Origin: Saxidomus purpurata
Taxonomy: Eukaryota > Mollusca > Bivalvia > Venerida > Veneridae
Direction of reading: 5' to 3'
NCBI GenBank assembly: GCA_022818135.1
Contig: JAFMSR010000003.1
Coordinates: forward strand, 34,561,449-34,625,448
DNA: 64,000 bases
Shown here one piece after another: positions 23,441-44,869 of the stretch (position 1 is the stretch's first letter; every line of letters begins with the position of its first letter). The translations under genes and the position numbers were made by a program. A model generated the notes under the pieces. It ran no database searches and was not told the origin of the DNA. It saw only the letters and a list, made by a program, of their open reading frames with translations.

Positions 23441-24909
23441 CAGCGTATATTGCGCCCTTTATGAAACGAACGACAACTCAATTACATACGACAAAAATAG
23501 ACTGTAAATACAGTTTTCATGTCAGAAGTACCTCAATTTTTCAATGGAGAGAGACGCATATATTCGATCTAAAGTCTGTTCCACCTAATTTTGGACCACT
23601 AGTTTCTTATCGCCATTTCATGTATTTTTGCTCTTTATAGCATATTTATATCTGGAAATTCAATATCTCCACTTTCTTACTAAAACGTAAAAATCCGCAT
23701 TTTTGTGATTTTCTCCATAGGGCGTAATGCAAAGTGACGTACGTCGTACGTCGCGTTGATTTCCAAGATGGCGGCGTCCATAGCTGACGTTACCAGGGAC
23801 GTACTCAAAATTACCAACGTCGAAAGAGACAAGTTTTTACGGTGCATGTCTGCTATTTAATAATTGTATATATGCCGACCTGAACAAATCCGTATCGACA
23901 GTTCAACGATTTAGGCATACCAACTTACTTTAAATCACCGGCCGGCACATTTTCGTCATTTAATATATATGTAAGGGCCCTAAATTTTTAACTGTCGACA
24001 TTAAACATGTGAACCAGACAGGCAGTTTTCGGGTAATAGAAAAACATAAAATAAAGTATCTATTGTCGAAAATCGGCAAATATCAAATTCTTAGTTAGAC
24101 CCACTGACAGAGAAAATATATGACATTTAATAAGAACCCTGCACTTAGATGCGGACGTAGATTTCAGCAGTTTAGGACGTAGATTTCAGCAGTTTAAAGA
24201 AGGGGGGCTTTCTTGGGAGTCCAAAATAACATTATGAGATCATTTCCAATTATTTTCAGAAATGAAAATTATTTATATAACTATTCTTTTGTGAGTAGAT
24301 CTTTGAAATAATAGGATGAATCCCGCAATCGCGCGTCCTAGAATAGACACTGCCTATCACTCCCGTAACAGGTAATGTTTCAAGTACATCTATACAGACA
24401 GTTCCTGTCTGACCACGGACACACAGACGCACGCACACATGTCAAATATTATTTATTACTTAGAATATATTTTATACAACAATAACAAGTAATTTTAAAG
24501 CCTCCGTACATATAAAACAGACATTTATATCAGACAAATCTATCGCTTTTCGCTTAATTCTAAAGTAAAATACCCCACTTTGTTACGTAATTTGCGACCC
24601 AATCTGTCGTCGGATAAGAAATGAAACCTACTTAGCCGTTATGCTAAATATTCAAACGAATTTGAAATCGATACGTAACCCAAAACGTTTCCTACAGCCT
24701 GTTGAAGATGAAGACACCCGATGTAATCAATTTACAGTACATTTACAATTAATGTATTGCGTCCAGACGAACAAAGCATTTGGACCAAATGACTGTTTTA
24801 CATGAGATAACGCTACTGGCTACAATATCTGGTTAGCAGGCATATTAACTGTACAAATGGAAAACATTGCCCCTATCCAGATTTCCTGACCCTGACAAAA
24901 TACATAGTA

Positions 24910-25100
24910 TGTGCAAGCGACGATAGGACGAAACGAAGAGACGATAACACGATGCGAAGGGACGTAAGCACGATGCGCATGGACGATCACACGATGTGAA
25001 GACGATATTCATATCGCATTTTCGCATTGTCCAATCGCGTGTTCGCATCGTCACATCATCGTGTCTTCGCATCAAATTAACGCCCCTGCGCATCGTGACC
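24910..25100. repeat. Palindromic CGATG/GACG minisatellite
   Basis: The left half repeats variants of CGATGCGAAGGGACG; the right half carries the complement as TCGCATCGTCACATCATCGTG and similar. The symmetry centre is near GATATTCATATCG (about 25003-25016). The short frames on both strands are products of the repeat. Confidence 0.6.
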
Positions 25101-25283
25101 CTTACGGATTTTGTCCAAACAGCAGTTAAAAGGGGTATGTACCTACAAATGAGGAAGGCACATGCATATCGAACAGGTGATCTTTTAAAAGCGTATAAAT
25201 TCTACGCGTGTTCCGCACTTGTTAGGCCAGGCTATAAAATACGGTATACTGAATAATTATGATTAATTCTAACACAAGCGGCT

Positions 25284-25350
25284 GCTTTTCCTATATAAAC
25301 ATATAGGGAAAAGTCTGTATTTTATTTTACGATAAAATACAGCACGTATT
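25284..25350. repeat. Two adjacent short hairpins
   Basis: CTTTTCC-TATAT pairs with ATATAGGGAAAAG, and just after it CTGTATTTTAT pairs with ATAAAATACAG. The second stem uses the same sequence as the arms of the larger foldback at 25515-25652. Confidence 0.6.
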
Positions 25351-25514
25351 TCCAAGGACGACGTGCCGTAAATGACGTAACGACGTGACGTATGTAAAAC
25401 AAGCACGCCCAATCGTATCTCGCGTTTAAAGGTAACAATGATGTACTACGTCGCGTTAAATAAAGTTCGGGATTGTTTTCAAAGAAAATAACGTTTCAGA
25501 ATCGAAAAATTGTT

Positions 25515-25652
25515 CCCTATATTTTATCGTTGAATAAAATACAGTCAGCCATTTGGATGCGAAAAATTAAATCACTCGTGCTACGCACTCGTGATTTAAT
25601 TACTACGCATCCAAATTCCTGACTATATTTTATTCAACGATAAAATACAGGG
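25515..25652. mobile_element. Foldback (hairpin) element, ~138 bp
   Basis: Arms of about 65 bp: CCCTATATTTTATCGTTGAA at the left pairs with TTCAACGATAAAATACAGGG at the right, and GGATGCG and AAATCACTCGTG pair inside. The loop is only a few bases (CTACG). Probably a MITE-like non-autonomous element. Confidence 0.7.
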
Positions 25653-25659
25653 AGGCATT

Positions 25660-26960
25660 TATTATTTCTTAAGTAGAATATAGGGTTAACTGTTTTGTAA
25701 TTTTGATATTTGCGACTGTATATACGGTTTTTAATGGTCGGAAACTTTTTTAACGGCGACGGCGTTACATCGGTACTGCGTTAGAACATCTATTAGATTC
25801 TATTGTGTTATTTATTTTTATTTTATTTTGCTACCAGTATGCATAAGGGGATGTGCGCAAAGTGCACGCTCCCACGTCGGATCCACCCGTGTCGCCTAGA
25901 TTTGTCATTCGTAATACTTCATCTAATAAATACGTCACGATACGAGCAAGTTTCGGAGAATTGATGTCAATAGATCTAGGTCATTAGTGTCTGAAGGAAA
26001 ATGAAGGATTTAGAATGGATTATGGAGTGTTCAGGGTTATACTCATTACTGTGACATGCATGTTGGGCCACTGTTTAAATGAATGCGTGTTTCACTTGCA
26101 TGTTATGCTACTTCGCCTGAAATTTAACAACTGCTTAAGATTTTTCAAAACATTTAGTGCTATCATGGACTGGAGTAAATCTGAAATATGTGACGGACTG
26201 TCAGTACGACATTAGGCTAGGAATCATTTGAAAACAGGAATTATTAGGTAAATCCTTTTTATTTTATATCTAATTAGATTTACAACACGTTTTGTACATT
26301 TAAGCGTTACTTTTGTTATTATTTACCTCATTATTAATAACCATACCCTTGATTGTAATATTGAAATGTCCCCCGAACATTTTATGGAAAAACACGTGAA
26401 CTTTGGCGTAACTTCTCTGTAACGGAAGAGTAAACGTCAATGGCGTCCAATGTAAACAATGGCGAGTCTCCATAGAAAAATTAAAATCGGTATCTTTACA
26501 AAATCACGTGATTGTTTCAAAAACGCTTAAAATTCCCGAGGGTGACTTTTTTGTAGATCACAAAACAGGTAAAATATATACGAAAACCGCTCAAGTTTGT
26601 TCAGTTCAGGTCAAAGTTGGGGGTCCAAAGTGGAATGGAACAGACTTTAGTGCTTAAGTCTCCATGCATGTTTTACTCACCACGTATTAAATATAGCAGG
26701 CCGCCACCGCAATCATCACTGTCCTCTCGTTACAACGTACCATTTCAGATCTGTATGCAATGGGACGTGGTCACCATATTGTATAAAGGACATCTCCAGT
26801 GCCTTTGATTTAAAGTTCTCATGATTATTTTAGAAATAGGTTTTTCTTACACTCTCGCCATTAAAATTGGAAGATTACAGTTCACAATTGCATGATACTA
26901 AATGCACTGTATTCCAGCCTCCATGAAAACTAAAACATTTAGATGACATGTTGGGATCAC
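25660..26960. other. No gene recognised
   Basis: No credible coding exon. The short frames at 26015-26215 and 26617-26808 show no domain or exon signals. Confidence 0.45.
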
Positions 26961-26971
26961 GTTGTTTTTTA

Positions 26972-27823
26972 TTTAAGAAATAATCTATGGCTTGGAGTGC
27001 TTTATCGAAATTGAAGCATTCCCCGGAGGTGATGTGCCTGGCGGAATAATTCACGAGGGCGAAGCTCGAGTGAATTATTACGCAGGCACATTACCGACGG
27101 GAAATGCTTCAATTTCGATAAAGCACTCCAAGACATAGATTATTTCGATTCTTAGAAGCCGATTTTTTGAAAACTATCGTAACTACTACGGACCTTTTTT
27201 CAGTTCGGCGGTAATGTGTAAAAAAGCATAAATAGTAGCTGTTGGAATTAACTCCCCTATTCGGGCAACTATTCAATATATCAAACATAACTATATTATA
27301 CAAACTTATTTTAGTTTAATCATCTAATACATAAAATATAAAAAGAAATACCTGACTGACATTATGCAGAAGACGTCAGATTCAGAACCTAACAAAGCAG
27401 TCAATCGATTTAAATGCGTACCGTTAATTTGAACTGTACAACGTTTTAACGTGGAGTAATGACGTCAGTGTGATGACGTAAACGTTTTCATTCATAGTTT
27501 TGTCTCCCGGAATCAAAACATTGTATGACTGTTAATCCTGAATGTCTTGGCCTTTTTTAAGGAAAACAAGGTGAGGGTATTCTAAGGCTTACTTGACGCA
27601 ATCAAAAATAATATTTAGGTTCTTAAACAAATCTTTTTCGTGCGACTGATGTATTTATACTGATATTATTTCCATTTCTGTATTTTATTTTTGCGCGGGA
27701 GTAAATTAGAAAAGTCGGAAGGAGCTACTTCCATGTTCGAAACTCCGCCTACTTTTCTGAGTGCTTTAATCATATTAATGCACTCGAATTGACCATAGAA
27801 ATATACCGTAGGCATATTAGAAT
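26972..27823. repeat. 852-bp segment, copy 1, with foldback element
   Basis: Nearly identical to 28255-29107 (offset 1283 bp, same strand). It starts with a 162-bp hairpin (26981-27142), then unique sequence with TGACGTCA (CRE-like) near 27460, and ends after CGGAAGGAGCTACTTCC and TTAATGCACTCG. No coding frame is supported. Confidence 0.85.
26981..27142. mobile_element. Foldback element, 162 bp (copy 1)
   Basis: Left arm TAATCTATGGCTTGGAGTGC pairs with right arm GCACTCCAAGACATAGATTA. Pairing continues inward through TTATCGAAATTGAAGCATT and GTGCCTG to the centre at GAATTATTCAC/GTGAATTATT. The left arm has an extra base in some positions, so the stem has small bulges. Confidence 0.8.
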
Positions 27824-27914
27824 ATTTTTTATTTATTTTAGCTCGATTGTGAAGAAAGCGTGAAGCTTATCGAATTATTCTCGAGTTCACTTCCTGGAAA
27901 AAAAGAGTACTGTT

Positions 27915-27990
27915 GTCATTGGTACGGTCGTGACCCGAGTAGGGCTCCAACTCACAACCCAGACACCTTAACCTCTACACCATCACGAAT
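27915..27990 (-). mobile_element. SINE head, same family as 12355
   Basis: The reverse complement carries GATGGTGTAGAGGTTAAGGTGTCTG and then GAGTTGGAGCCCTACTCGGG and CACGACCGTACC. The B box is degenerate. It lies between the two 852-bp copies. Confidence 0.55.
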
Positions 27991-28254
27991 GCAGTAATAT
28001 AATAGCATTATCGGTGGCATGCATACAAAGTCAAAGAAAGTGCTTCAAGTAAACGGCACCAGTCTAACCAGTCACTGGAACACTACTCAACAAAACAGAC
28101 AAAAACACTTAATGATCACTGGCGACATAGAATAGAGTTGCATTTCGTGTAATACATTATTGCACTCAATCTGAATCATGTTATGCATATCGGGAGAACC
28201 AGTATCGGACGATAATTGGAATTGTCCAGATTACAAGGTTCATGAGTGTGTAGG

Positions 28255-29107
28255 TTTAAGAAATAATCTATGGCTTGGAGTGCTTTATCGAAATTGAAGC
28301 ATTCCCCGGAGGTGATGTGCCTGGCGGAATAATTCACGAGGGCAAAGCCCGAGTGAATTATTACGCAGGCACATTTCCGACGGGAAATGCTTCAATTTCG
28401 ATAAAGCACTCCAAGACATAGATTATTTTGATTCTTAGAAGCCGATTTTTTTGAAAACTATCGTAACTACTACGGACCTTTTTTCAGTTCGGCGGTAATG
28501 TGTAAAACAGCATAAATAGTAGCTGTTGGAATTCACTCCCCTATTCGGGCAACCATTTAAGATATCAAACATAACTATATTATACAAACTTATTTTAGTT
28601 TAATCATCTAATACATAAAATATAAAAAGAAATACCTGACTGACATTATGCAGAAGACGTCAGATTCAGAACCTAACAAAGCAGCCAATCGATTTAAATG
28701 CGTACCGTTAATTTGAACTGTACAACGTTTTAACGTGGAGTAATGACGTCAGTATGATGACGTAAACGTTTTCATTCATAGTTTTGTCTCCCGGAATCAA
28801 AACATTGTATGACTGTTAATCCTGAATGTCTTGGCCTTTTTTAAGCAAAACAAGGTGAGGTAATTCTAAGGCTTACTTGACGCAATCAAAAATAATATTT
28901 AGGTTCTTAAACAAATCTTTTTCATGCGACTGATGTATTTATACTGATATTATTTCCATTTCTATATTTTATTTTTGCGCGGGAGTAAATTAGAAAAGTC
29001 GGAAGGAGCTACTTCCATGTCCGAAACTCCGCCTACTTTTCCGAGTGCTTTAATCATATTAATGCACTCGAATTGACTATAGAAATATACCGTAGGCATA
29101 TTAGAAT
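28255..29107. repeat. 852-bp segment, copy 2, with foldback element
   Basis: Matches copy 1 with few substitutions by eye (for example GGCGAAGCTCGAG against GGCAAAGCCCGAG in the hairpin loop). The segments share no flanking sequence that I can see, and 27824-28254 lies between them. Confidence 0.85.
28264..28425. mobile_element. Foldback element, 162 bp (copy 2)
   Basis: The same hairpin as at 26981-27142, in the same orientation, with most stem pairs kept. Differences lie in the loop (GGGCAAAGCCCG) and a few stem bases. Confidence 0.8.
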
Positions 29108-30850
29108 TATGAATAACGGCTTTCGGTTTTTGTATTAACGGGAAAAACAGTTGTAACACGTTTTACTAGTTACCTTTATTGTCAAAATCTCGTTACCCTT
29201 CACATATCGTCCAACAGTCTATATAACTTGATTCCTTAGAATAACTTAGTCGCGATGTTGATTACGACTTTTTATGACCTGCACATTGTGGAAAACTTGA
29301 AGAAGATAGGGCCTTGAAACCTGGAACATTGTCGATAAACAACTATAATGGTGATTACAGTAAACATATTTAGTACCTATATAGTGTACGCATAAACGAC
29401 CATGTGTGCATAAATAAAATTATGAATATGCTAATATTATAACGCTTTCATTTTCAAGATTCCAAAATAATAAAGTTTTGAATTGTGCATTTTTGCAAAG
29501 AAAAGTACCGGTTATGCGCTTTGCCTTTGCACCGCATCGGATTTAGAGTCGAACACCATGTTAAGGGTCTAGAAAAAATCGCGTCACAAATGAAATACGA
29601 AAGTCTTCTTTTCATACATAACAAAATGAAATGAAAAATCATTAAGTCGGATTGTTTTCGTCATAAATCGTCTGCATTATGGAGGAAAATCATTGTAGCT
29701 GGGACGTTTTATTGCTGTCTCCAGGAAGCGCTATTACATCCTCTTACTGTTTGACGGGCTGAGATATATTAATCGGAGACTTTTTTTGTCTAGGTATGTT
29801 ATTGAATGTTGGACATTGGTCTCTGCTTGATGAAATGCCTGAAGAATCAATCACATTGCAAGATATTACCTGGGTCGAATTAAGCTCTTCTGTCATATGT
29901 CTTACAGATGAAAAATAGCAGTTACGACAACATATTGTAACGCAGATTCAGGAAAACTGACTGATACATTTTAGGGAATACTGCTTTGATACCTCTATTT
30001 AAAGATAGTGAATGTGTAAACGCTTAAAAACTATGATTTTAATTTAAAAATGCAATCTTCAAGCATTTAAACGTACAGTTCTGTGATAATGTGAAAACAG
30101 CGAGAATAAAAGCAAGACTTGACACGGGTGTCATTATGATTAATATAACCGCTTGGAATATACCAATTTTGGAGGCTGTTTCAGGCATATTTCTTTGCAT
30201 CACAAGTGACCACTGGTTCGGTTGTACATGAAAAACGTCAGAATGAAGTTCAAGAAGCATTCGTTAAAATGGGAGATGAAACAAAAACAGCGTGTGATAT
30301 TGCCGATGTTGAAGTACGGCTGCATGATCTGTATGGATATCATGAAGAGACGCAACCGTACAAAACAGAAGAAACACAAGTTAAGAAAGGTAAAACGGTT
30401 TCTGAAAATGTTTTATAAAATGCATTTCAAATAGACTGTATTTTATTTCAGTAGTGCATTGTTTCTACGCATATAGTTGGGGATTTACTACAATATTAAA
30501 GCAAGGTACGCTTATAAATCCACCCAGTTAACTCGCAGTTCTAATACTGTTAAAACTGAACTACATTTGTATTGTGAAGCACATTTAGCAGAAACAAAAC
30601 ATTGTACAAAACATGCTCACGTGTACAACTTTTGTCAAGATGAAAATGCCACATTTATTTTTTTCGGATTCTTTGCTTTTTAGCACTATTCTATGCTAAT
30701 AACATGGTGGTGTATCTATAGTCTTTAGCTTAGATCCTGAGTTGTGGAATATTTCTTCTTTGACAGTATTCGATGAAACAGGGATACGGCGATTATACAG
30801 AGGTCGAGTGACGGAAATAAATCAACAACCCGTTTTGCGATTAAGCAAAT
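29108..30850. other. No clear gene; one weak exon candidate
   Basis: The stretch holds one open reading on the plus strand (about 30207-30389) flanked by AG and GT, described as a finding. Nothing else is supported. The 3' end of the malic enzyme gene lies at the upper edge. Confidence 0.4.
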
Positions 30851-30854
30851 AAAT

Positions 30855-30860
30855 TTTATT
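30855..30860 (-). promoter_or_regulatory. Candidate poly(A) signal of malic enzyme
   Basis: AATAAA on the minus strand, about 400 bp after the stop codon. It is one of several AT-rich matches in the region, so it is only a candidate. Confidence 0.4.
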
Positions 30861-31255
30861 AATAAAACAGATCTGTTACGCTCTAATCTAGGTAAATGCA
30901 GTTAATTAAAACACAAAGTTACTCAAACATACTTCTATAAGATATGTATGCCTTTCATGTATAATAATATATATGTAAACATAATTTTAACAAAAGCTTT
31001 CCATGTTTTTACTACATTAAAAAGAGACATGCTTCCCACATACAAGGAAAAATACAGATGTTAACAGTTACTTGATACTCGATAATGACACAGTTAACAA
31101 CACAGTAATAACATCCTGCTTTCTAAAATGTTTTGATAACAACACATTTATTTTTTTTATTAAACATGCACATAAATCTAGGATTTGTATTTTGTCCTGG
31201 CCCGTTATAGACTATATATAAATTAATCCTTCATTATGATTGTGCACTGGAAATG

Positions 31256-40229
<8,974 letters not shown>

Positions 40230-40485
40230 CTGAAATACCAGAAAGAAAGCTGAAAAAGTAGTTTTTAGTTTATCCTACTCGACTGTTTGCATACTTTTCC
40301 TGGTCACTGTCGATGCATCCATTACAGCTGGATGCTGAAAACACGCTTGATTGTATATATACCATTCATGAAAGCCTTGTGTTTTGGAGCCATATTCAGA
40401 ACATCTTTACGTTATTCTTAATAACATACGATTATCAAGTTGTATAGAGAAACATCTTATAAACAAACACCCGTCTGCGCTGTTC

Positions 40486-40674
40486 TTATAGCCCAGTCAA
40501 AGTCCCGAGAAGCAGTTTAAAAAACTCAGATGACTGCGGCTGCATCAGGCTCAGTTGGTGAGCCACCACATGATCAACATTGGCGTTGGGTCTAGCATTA
40601 TAGGATCTGACTTTAGAGCTGACCAAGTTGAAATGGATGTGTCTCATACCGGGAGAGAGAACTGACTGTTCCTC
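40486..40674 (-). other. Open reading frame running into the gap, unidentified
   Basis: The minus frame reads from the gap edge through SVLSPGMRHIHFNLVSSK and DHVVAHQLSLMQPQSSEF to a stop near 40486. Residue use looks protein-like, but I cannot assign a family. It is not the malic enzyme N-terminus (no RGxxxxxxNPxxNKG pattern) and may be part of a mobile element or an unrelated exon. Confidence 0.25.
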
Positions 40675-41174
40675 NNNNNNNNNNNNNNNNNNNNNNNNNN
40701 NNNNNNNNNNNNNNNNNNNNNNNNNNNNNNNNNNNNNNNNNNNNNNNNNNNNNNNNNNNNNNNNNNNNNNNNNNNNNNNNNNNNNNNNNNNNNNNNNNNN
40801 NNNNNNNNNNNNNNNNNNNNNNNNNNNNNNNNNNNNNNNNNNNNNNNNNNNNNNNNNNNNNNNNNNNNNNNNNNNNNNNNNNNNNNNNNNNNNNNNNNNN
40901 NNNNNNNNNNNNNNNNNNNNNNNNNNNNNNNNNNNNNNNNNNNNNNNNNNNNNNNNNNNNNNNNNNNNNNNNNNNNNNNNNNNNNNNNNNNNNNNNNNNN
41001 NNNNNNNNNNNNNNNNNNNNNNNNNNNNNNNNNNNNNNNNNNNNNNNNNNNNNNNNNNNNNNNNNNNNNNNNNNNNNNNNNNNNNNNNNNNNNNNNNNNN
41101 NNNNNNNNNNNNNNNNNNNNNNNNNNNNNNNNNNNNNNNNNNNNNNNNNNNNNNNNNNNNNNNNNNNNNNNNNN
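40675..41174. other. Assembly gap, 500 N
   Basis: Exactly 500 N, a conventional placeholder of unknown true length. Frames that cross it are artefacts. It lies upstream of the first visible malic enzyme exon. Confidence 0.99.
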
Positions 41175-42370
41175 TATTCATGGGTATTACCTAGCCAGAT
41201 CGCCGCGTCTTTGTACAAATCAGCACTTTCCGTACCTTTTGTACAATATCTACCAGACCTTGGGTATGATATTATTTATAACCAGTCTCATTAGCTCGGT
41301 CATTGTGGGATTATAAAATTGCCTCTATCAACGCTTACATTTTGAATTCAGTTGCATTTTGGGTATGATTTACAATAACAACGTGTGGCAGTCTATCATT
41401 TCTGTTTTTATAATTAATCAGCTTCTTCGTTTTCCCCATGTTGTTATTGGTTCTGTGGCTTTCGGGACACTGTTCGAGTTTCTTTTGTACCAATATAAAT
41501 TTAGTTACATTCTTTCCATCTTGTTTCATTTTCTACCGTTGTAAAACATACTCATGCGGATATCTCTAGGAATGTCTCCAGCTTAAATTTCTTATTTTTA
41601 TTTGACCCATATTTATTATAATTCAAACGGATCAAACACCAGTTGACACACTTCACCTGGATATTAAAATAATGATAAAAGACTTGCAAATCAGCAAAAA
41701 GGTGTGTCGTCTGCAATCCGCGCGCGACGATTTTCATTGGTCGCGTGCCATACCACCTGTTGCAACATATCACGTGACAGGAACAAGATTCTTAAAGAAA
41801 CTGTAACGAGGATTATATTTTAAAATACTGTCTTAAATTCTTTGTTGTTCCTTTATATCCCAATGAAAATAGATTTGCTAAAACCTCTTGCCCCCCATTT
41901 ACATACCAGTGTCAAATTTTGAGGATAAATTTTCAGTTTGACAATAAAACGTGGGCTTCTTTCTTTCGGAATTCTTATCAGGTTGTATGAAATACGACCG
42001 TTTAAATTTTTGCACTTAAAACAGCCGTTATCTGCCTTTATATGACTTTTATAATATACATTTTTATCTGCTTTACCAAATTAACCCATATTTCTTTACA
42101 TTTTATTGAGGAAATAACCTTGTCATCCTCTTCTAAACTTTTGAATAGTTTCTATTAACAAAGACACTGAATGTTCTGTGCACGCATTTTTAAAAAATAC
42201 ATTTAGAACGTAGATTGCAGTTACGAAATACGAAAACAAATTTTTAACCGAGTTTCAATAACATGCAGTTTGTAAATGATATTGGATGTTCATTCCTTTT
42301 GTCTGATTGCACAATCTGATACTGCCCTGCTGCTTCCCATGCTCCTTCTGTTGCCATAGCTACTTTTTTC
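41175..42370. other. No gene recognised
   Basis: AT-rich; searched for a malic enzyme first exon without success. No RNA gene or named repeat. Confidence 0.4.
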
Positions 42371-42373
42371 CTA

Positions 42374-42690
42374 TTGTTTCTGCTTCAGCTTCTGTTGCTA
42401 TTGCTACTTTCTTCTAGTACAAACAAACACTGTGCTCATCTACTGTTATTAAGAGTAATGCTACTGTTGCTACTTTTGTTTCTTTGTTACTGCTGCTGCA
42501 GCTGCTACTACTACTCCGCTACTGTCTCTACCGTTACTTCTACGACCTATTCCTTCTATTGCAACTGTTATGCTATTACCGCTTCAGTTACTGCTGCTGT
42601 CACTACTCGGCTTCTATTTCTCCTGACACTACAGCTACTGTTTCTACAGCTACTTCTACTACTATTTCTGATACTGCTGGTATATAAAGC
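42374..42690. repeat. CTN-rich low-complexity tract
   Basis: Degenerate repeats of CTGCTA, CTACTG and TTGCTA (pyrimidine-rich triplets). The Leu-rich reading frames across it come from the triplet repeat and are not genes. Confidence 0.75.
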
Positions 42691-43079
42691 TAATCATAAT
42701 GTCTCTGAGCTAATGTAGCTACCTCTCCTGCCTCCATTTCACTTTATTATCAGTTACAATTGGTTGTCGTCTGCGTCTTTATCGTCTGCTGTAGAAGTAG
42801 GATGGTTGGTAGTAAGTCTATGTTAAAGTATTATAACAACTCTCTTGTCTACGTAGATTTTCTAGATTTTTTATTTCTGTGCTCTGGCTCTGTTGAGATG
42901 AGCTTGTATAGATACAAAATGTTTTGTCGGTCTCAGCAGGCTTTATCACCTATAAGTCTAATTTTGTCGCTGCTATAGCTACATTACCTACTGCTGCTAA
43001 GTACTGCTTATTATGTTGTGACGTTGAATACAAAGTGCTTCTTCATTGTACAACCCAAAGTTTTAGCCGAAATAATAGA

Positions 43080-43650
43080 TATCTATGGAACGCCTTTACT
43101 GTCTTATTATGTTGTATTGTATTATACGCAGTGCATTTTTATGTATACGAGGTACAAATTTCATTTGACATGGTACATGCATATTTAGATGGGGTCACTT
43201 TTTTGTGGTATGCAGTGCTTTTTCTTTTATATGTGGTGGTTATTTAATAATATGCAGTGCAAAAGTGTGTGTATACAGTAGAATAACCATTATATGTTGT
43301 ACAAACAACATTATATGCAGTACAAACAACATTATATGTAGTCAGTTTTTCGATACATGGGGTGGTTTTTTTATTATTTGCAGTAGTTGTACCTTTATAC
43401 GTTGTATGTTGATTAATATATGTGGTAGATGTTTAAATGTATGAAGTGATTTCGTTTCAGTGTATAAGTGGTGAAATATTACTTATACTAAGATAATAAA
43501 CCAATATGTGCGGTGCATATGTCAATATACATGGTGTCAACAACTTTGTATGCAGTAAATTCCTTTTAATTATGTTTGGTCCAAACAACTATATAAGCTG
43601 TACATACGGTATTATATGCGGTGCTTTTCCCATTATGATGATGATACTTA
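43080..43650 (+). repeat. Left arm of a large imperfect palindrome
   Basis: Contains ~21-bp units such as TATGCAGTACAAACAACAT, and CGATACATG(G/T)GGTGGT, ATACGTTGTATGTTG. The reverse complement recurs at 44870-45480. Parallel translated frames on the two arms share ICSTN(N/D)IICSQ and FIRCML, which confirms the match but not a protein gene. Confidence 0.75.
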
Positions 43651-43910
43651 AAGACAGTCTCTTAAAATACTCTCGGCGGAAATTAGCGAGTGAGCTAAGA
43701 AAAATTTGCCATAACACCGTACATTCAACATCGAATAGTGCTTGCATGTACCTTAAAGATTGTTTGTCTGCATGGTCACATAACCCATGGATATTTCTAA
43801 AGTACTGCATATTTGAGATATGGACTTTAATGTAGTTTATACAAAACTTTAACCAGAATTTCTTAGTCGAAAAAAGGGGCCATACTTTGCATTATCTGCA
43901 AGATAAAGTG

Positions 43911-44049
43911 AATCTAGCATGTTCATGAGTTGTGGATAATGAAATCCCATCAGAGGGCTAAGCTACGTCCAAAAAACGAGGCTCTGCCGACGTATCTCAA
44001 CACGAGGATGGGATTTCCTAATCCGCAACTCAATGAACATGGTAGATTT
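43911..44049. mobile_element. Foldback element, ~139 bp
   Basis: Left arm ATGTTCATGAGTTGTGGATA and GAAATCCCATC pair with GATGGGATTTC and the right arm ATCCGCAACTCAATGAACAT. The ends are AATCTA and TAGATTT. The loop holds GAGGCTCTGCCGACG. Confidence 0.7.
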
Positions 44050-44869
44050 ATTTTCTCACCGTTTTAATCGCATTTTCATCGCAGGGACAAGAGTGATTCT
44101 TTCTCGTTACATTATTCTATTTTATTCGGTGTATTGCACAGTAATACTTACTTAAGCCGAAGCACTCTCTATCCGCTACACAAAACAATTCAAACATAAT
44201 TCCCTGTTAAAATCTGCATTGAATAAAAAAAAAGAAACAAACACTTCGAATCAATATTATACAAGAAACAACAGTGTAATCAAATAGCTGTTTCAAATCA
44301 ATTCTTTAAAACTGTAAACTTCAATTTTACCTATTCAAATTTCAATGTAAATGTTTAGATTGACTTTGGAATTGAAGATACCACCGTTAATAGTGCTTGC
44401 CTTGACCGTATAGTAAAAACTCGGCATATCATTTACGCAAGTGTAAAAACAGGATGGGGATGAAAAAATGAAATCAACTTTTTCCCGAATTTTACTTCAA
44501 AACTGCTATAGATGGATAGAAAATGATCTAACTAAAAAAATGAATACCAACAACGCTATGTTTATTTCAAAAATAAAAATTTTACAGTCATTTTTCGATT
44601 TTTATGTGATGTGCTGGCTGTTTATAATTTACGTAAAATGAGAGTAAGCGGTCAAGGGTAAGGTTTTCTACCACCGGTAAATGAGCGGAAATATGTATCT
44701 CATAGGTGAGAAAGAGTTAAGTTATTTAAATAGGTATGATGGTTTGGAAGCCTTGTTTAAAATTTAACACATTCAGTAGTTAATGAGATACGGATTTCGG
44801 TAGCGCGTCTATGCTTGATGACGTGGCCGCTATTTATATCTATCTGCTTACTCGGTATTTTCCGGCTAA

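Noticed and set aside
40486..41218. Long frames of about 190-230 codons across the N run
   Set aside because: Artefacts of translating N.
42374..42718. Leu- and Tyr-rich frames
   Set aside because: Products of a degenerate CTN triplet repeat.
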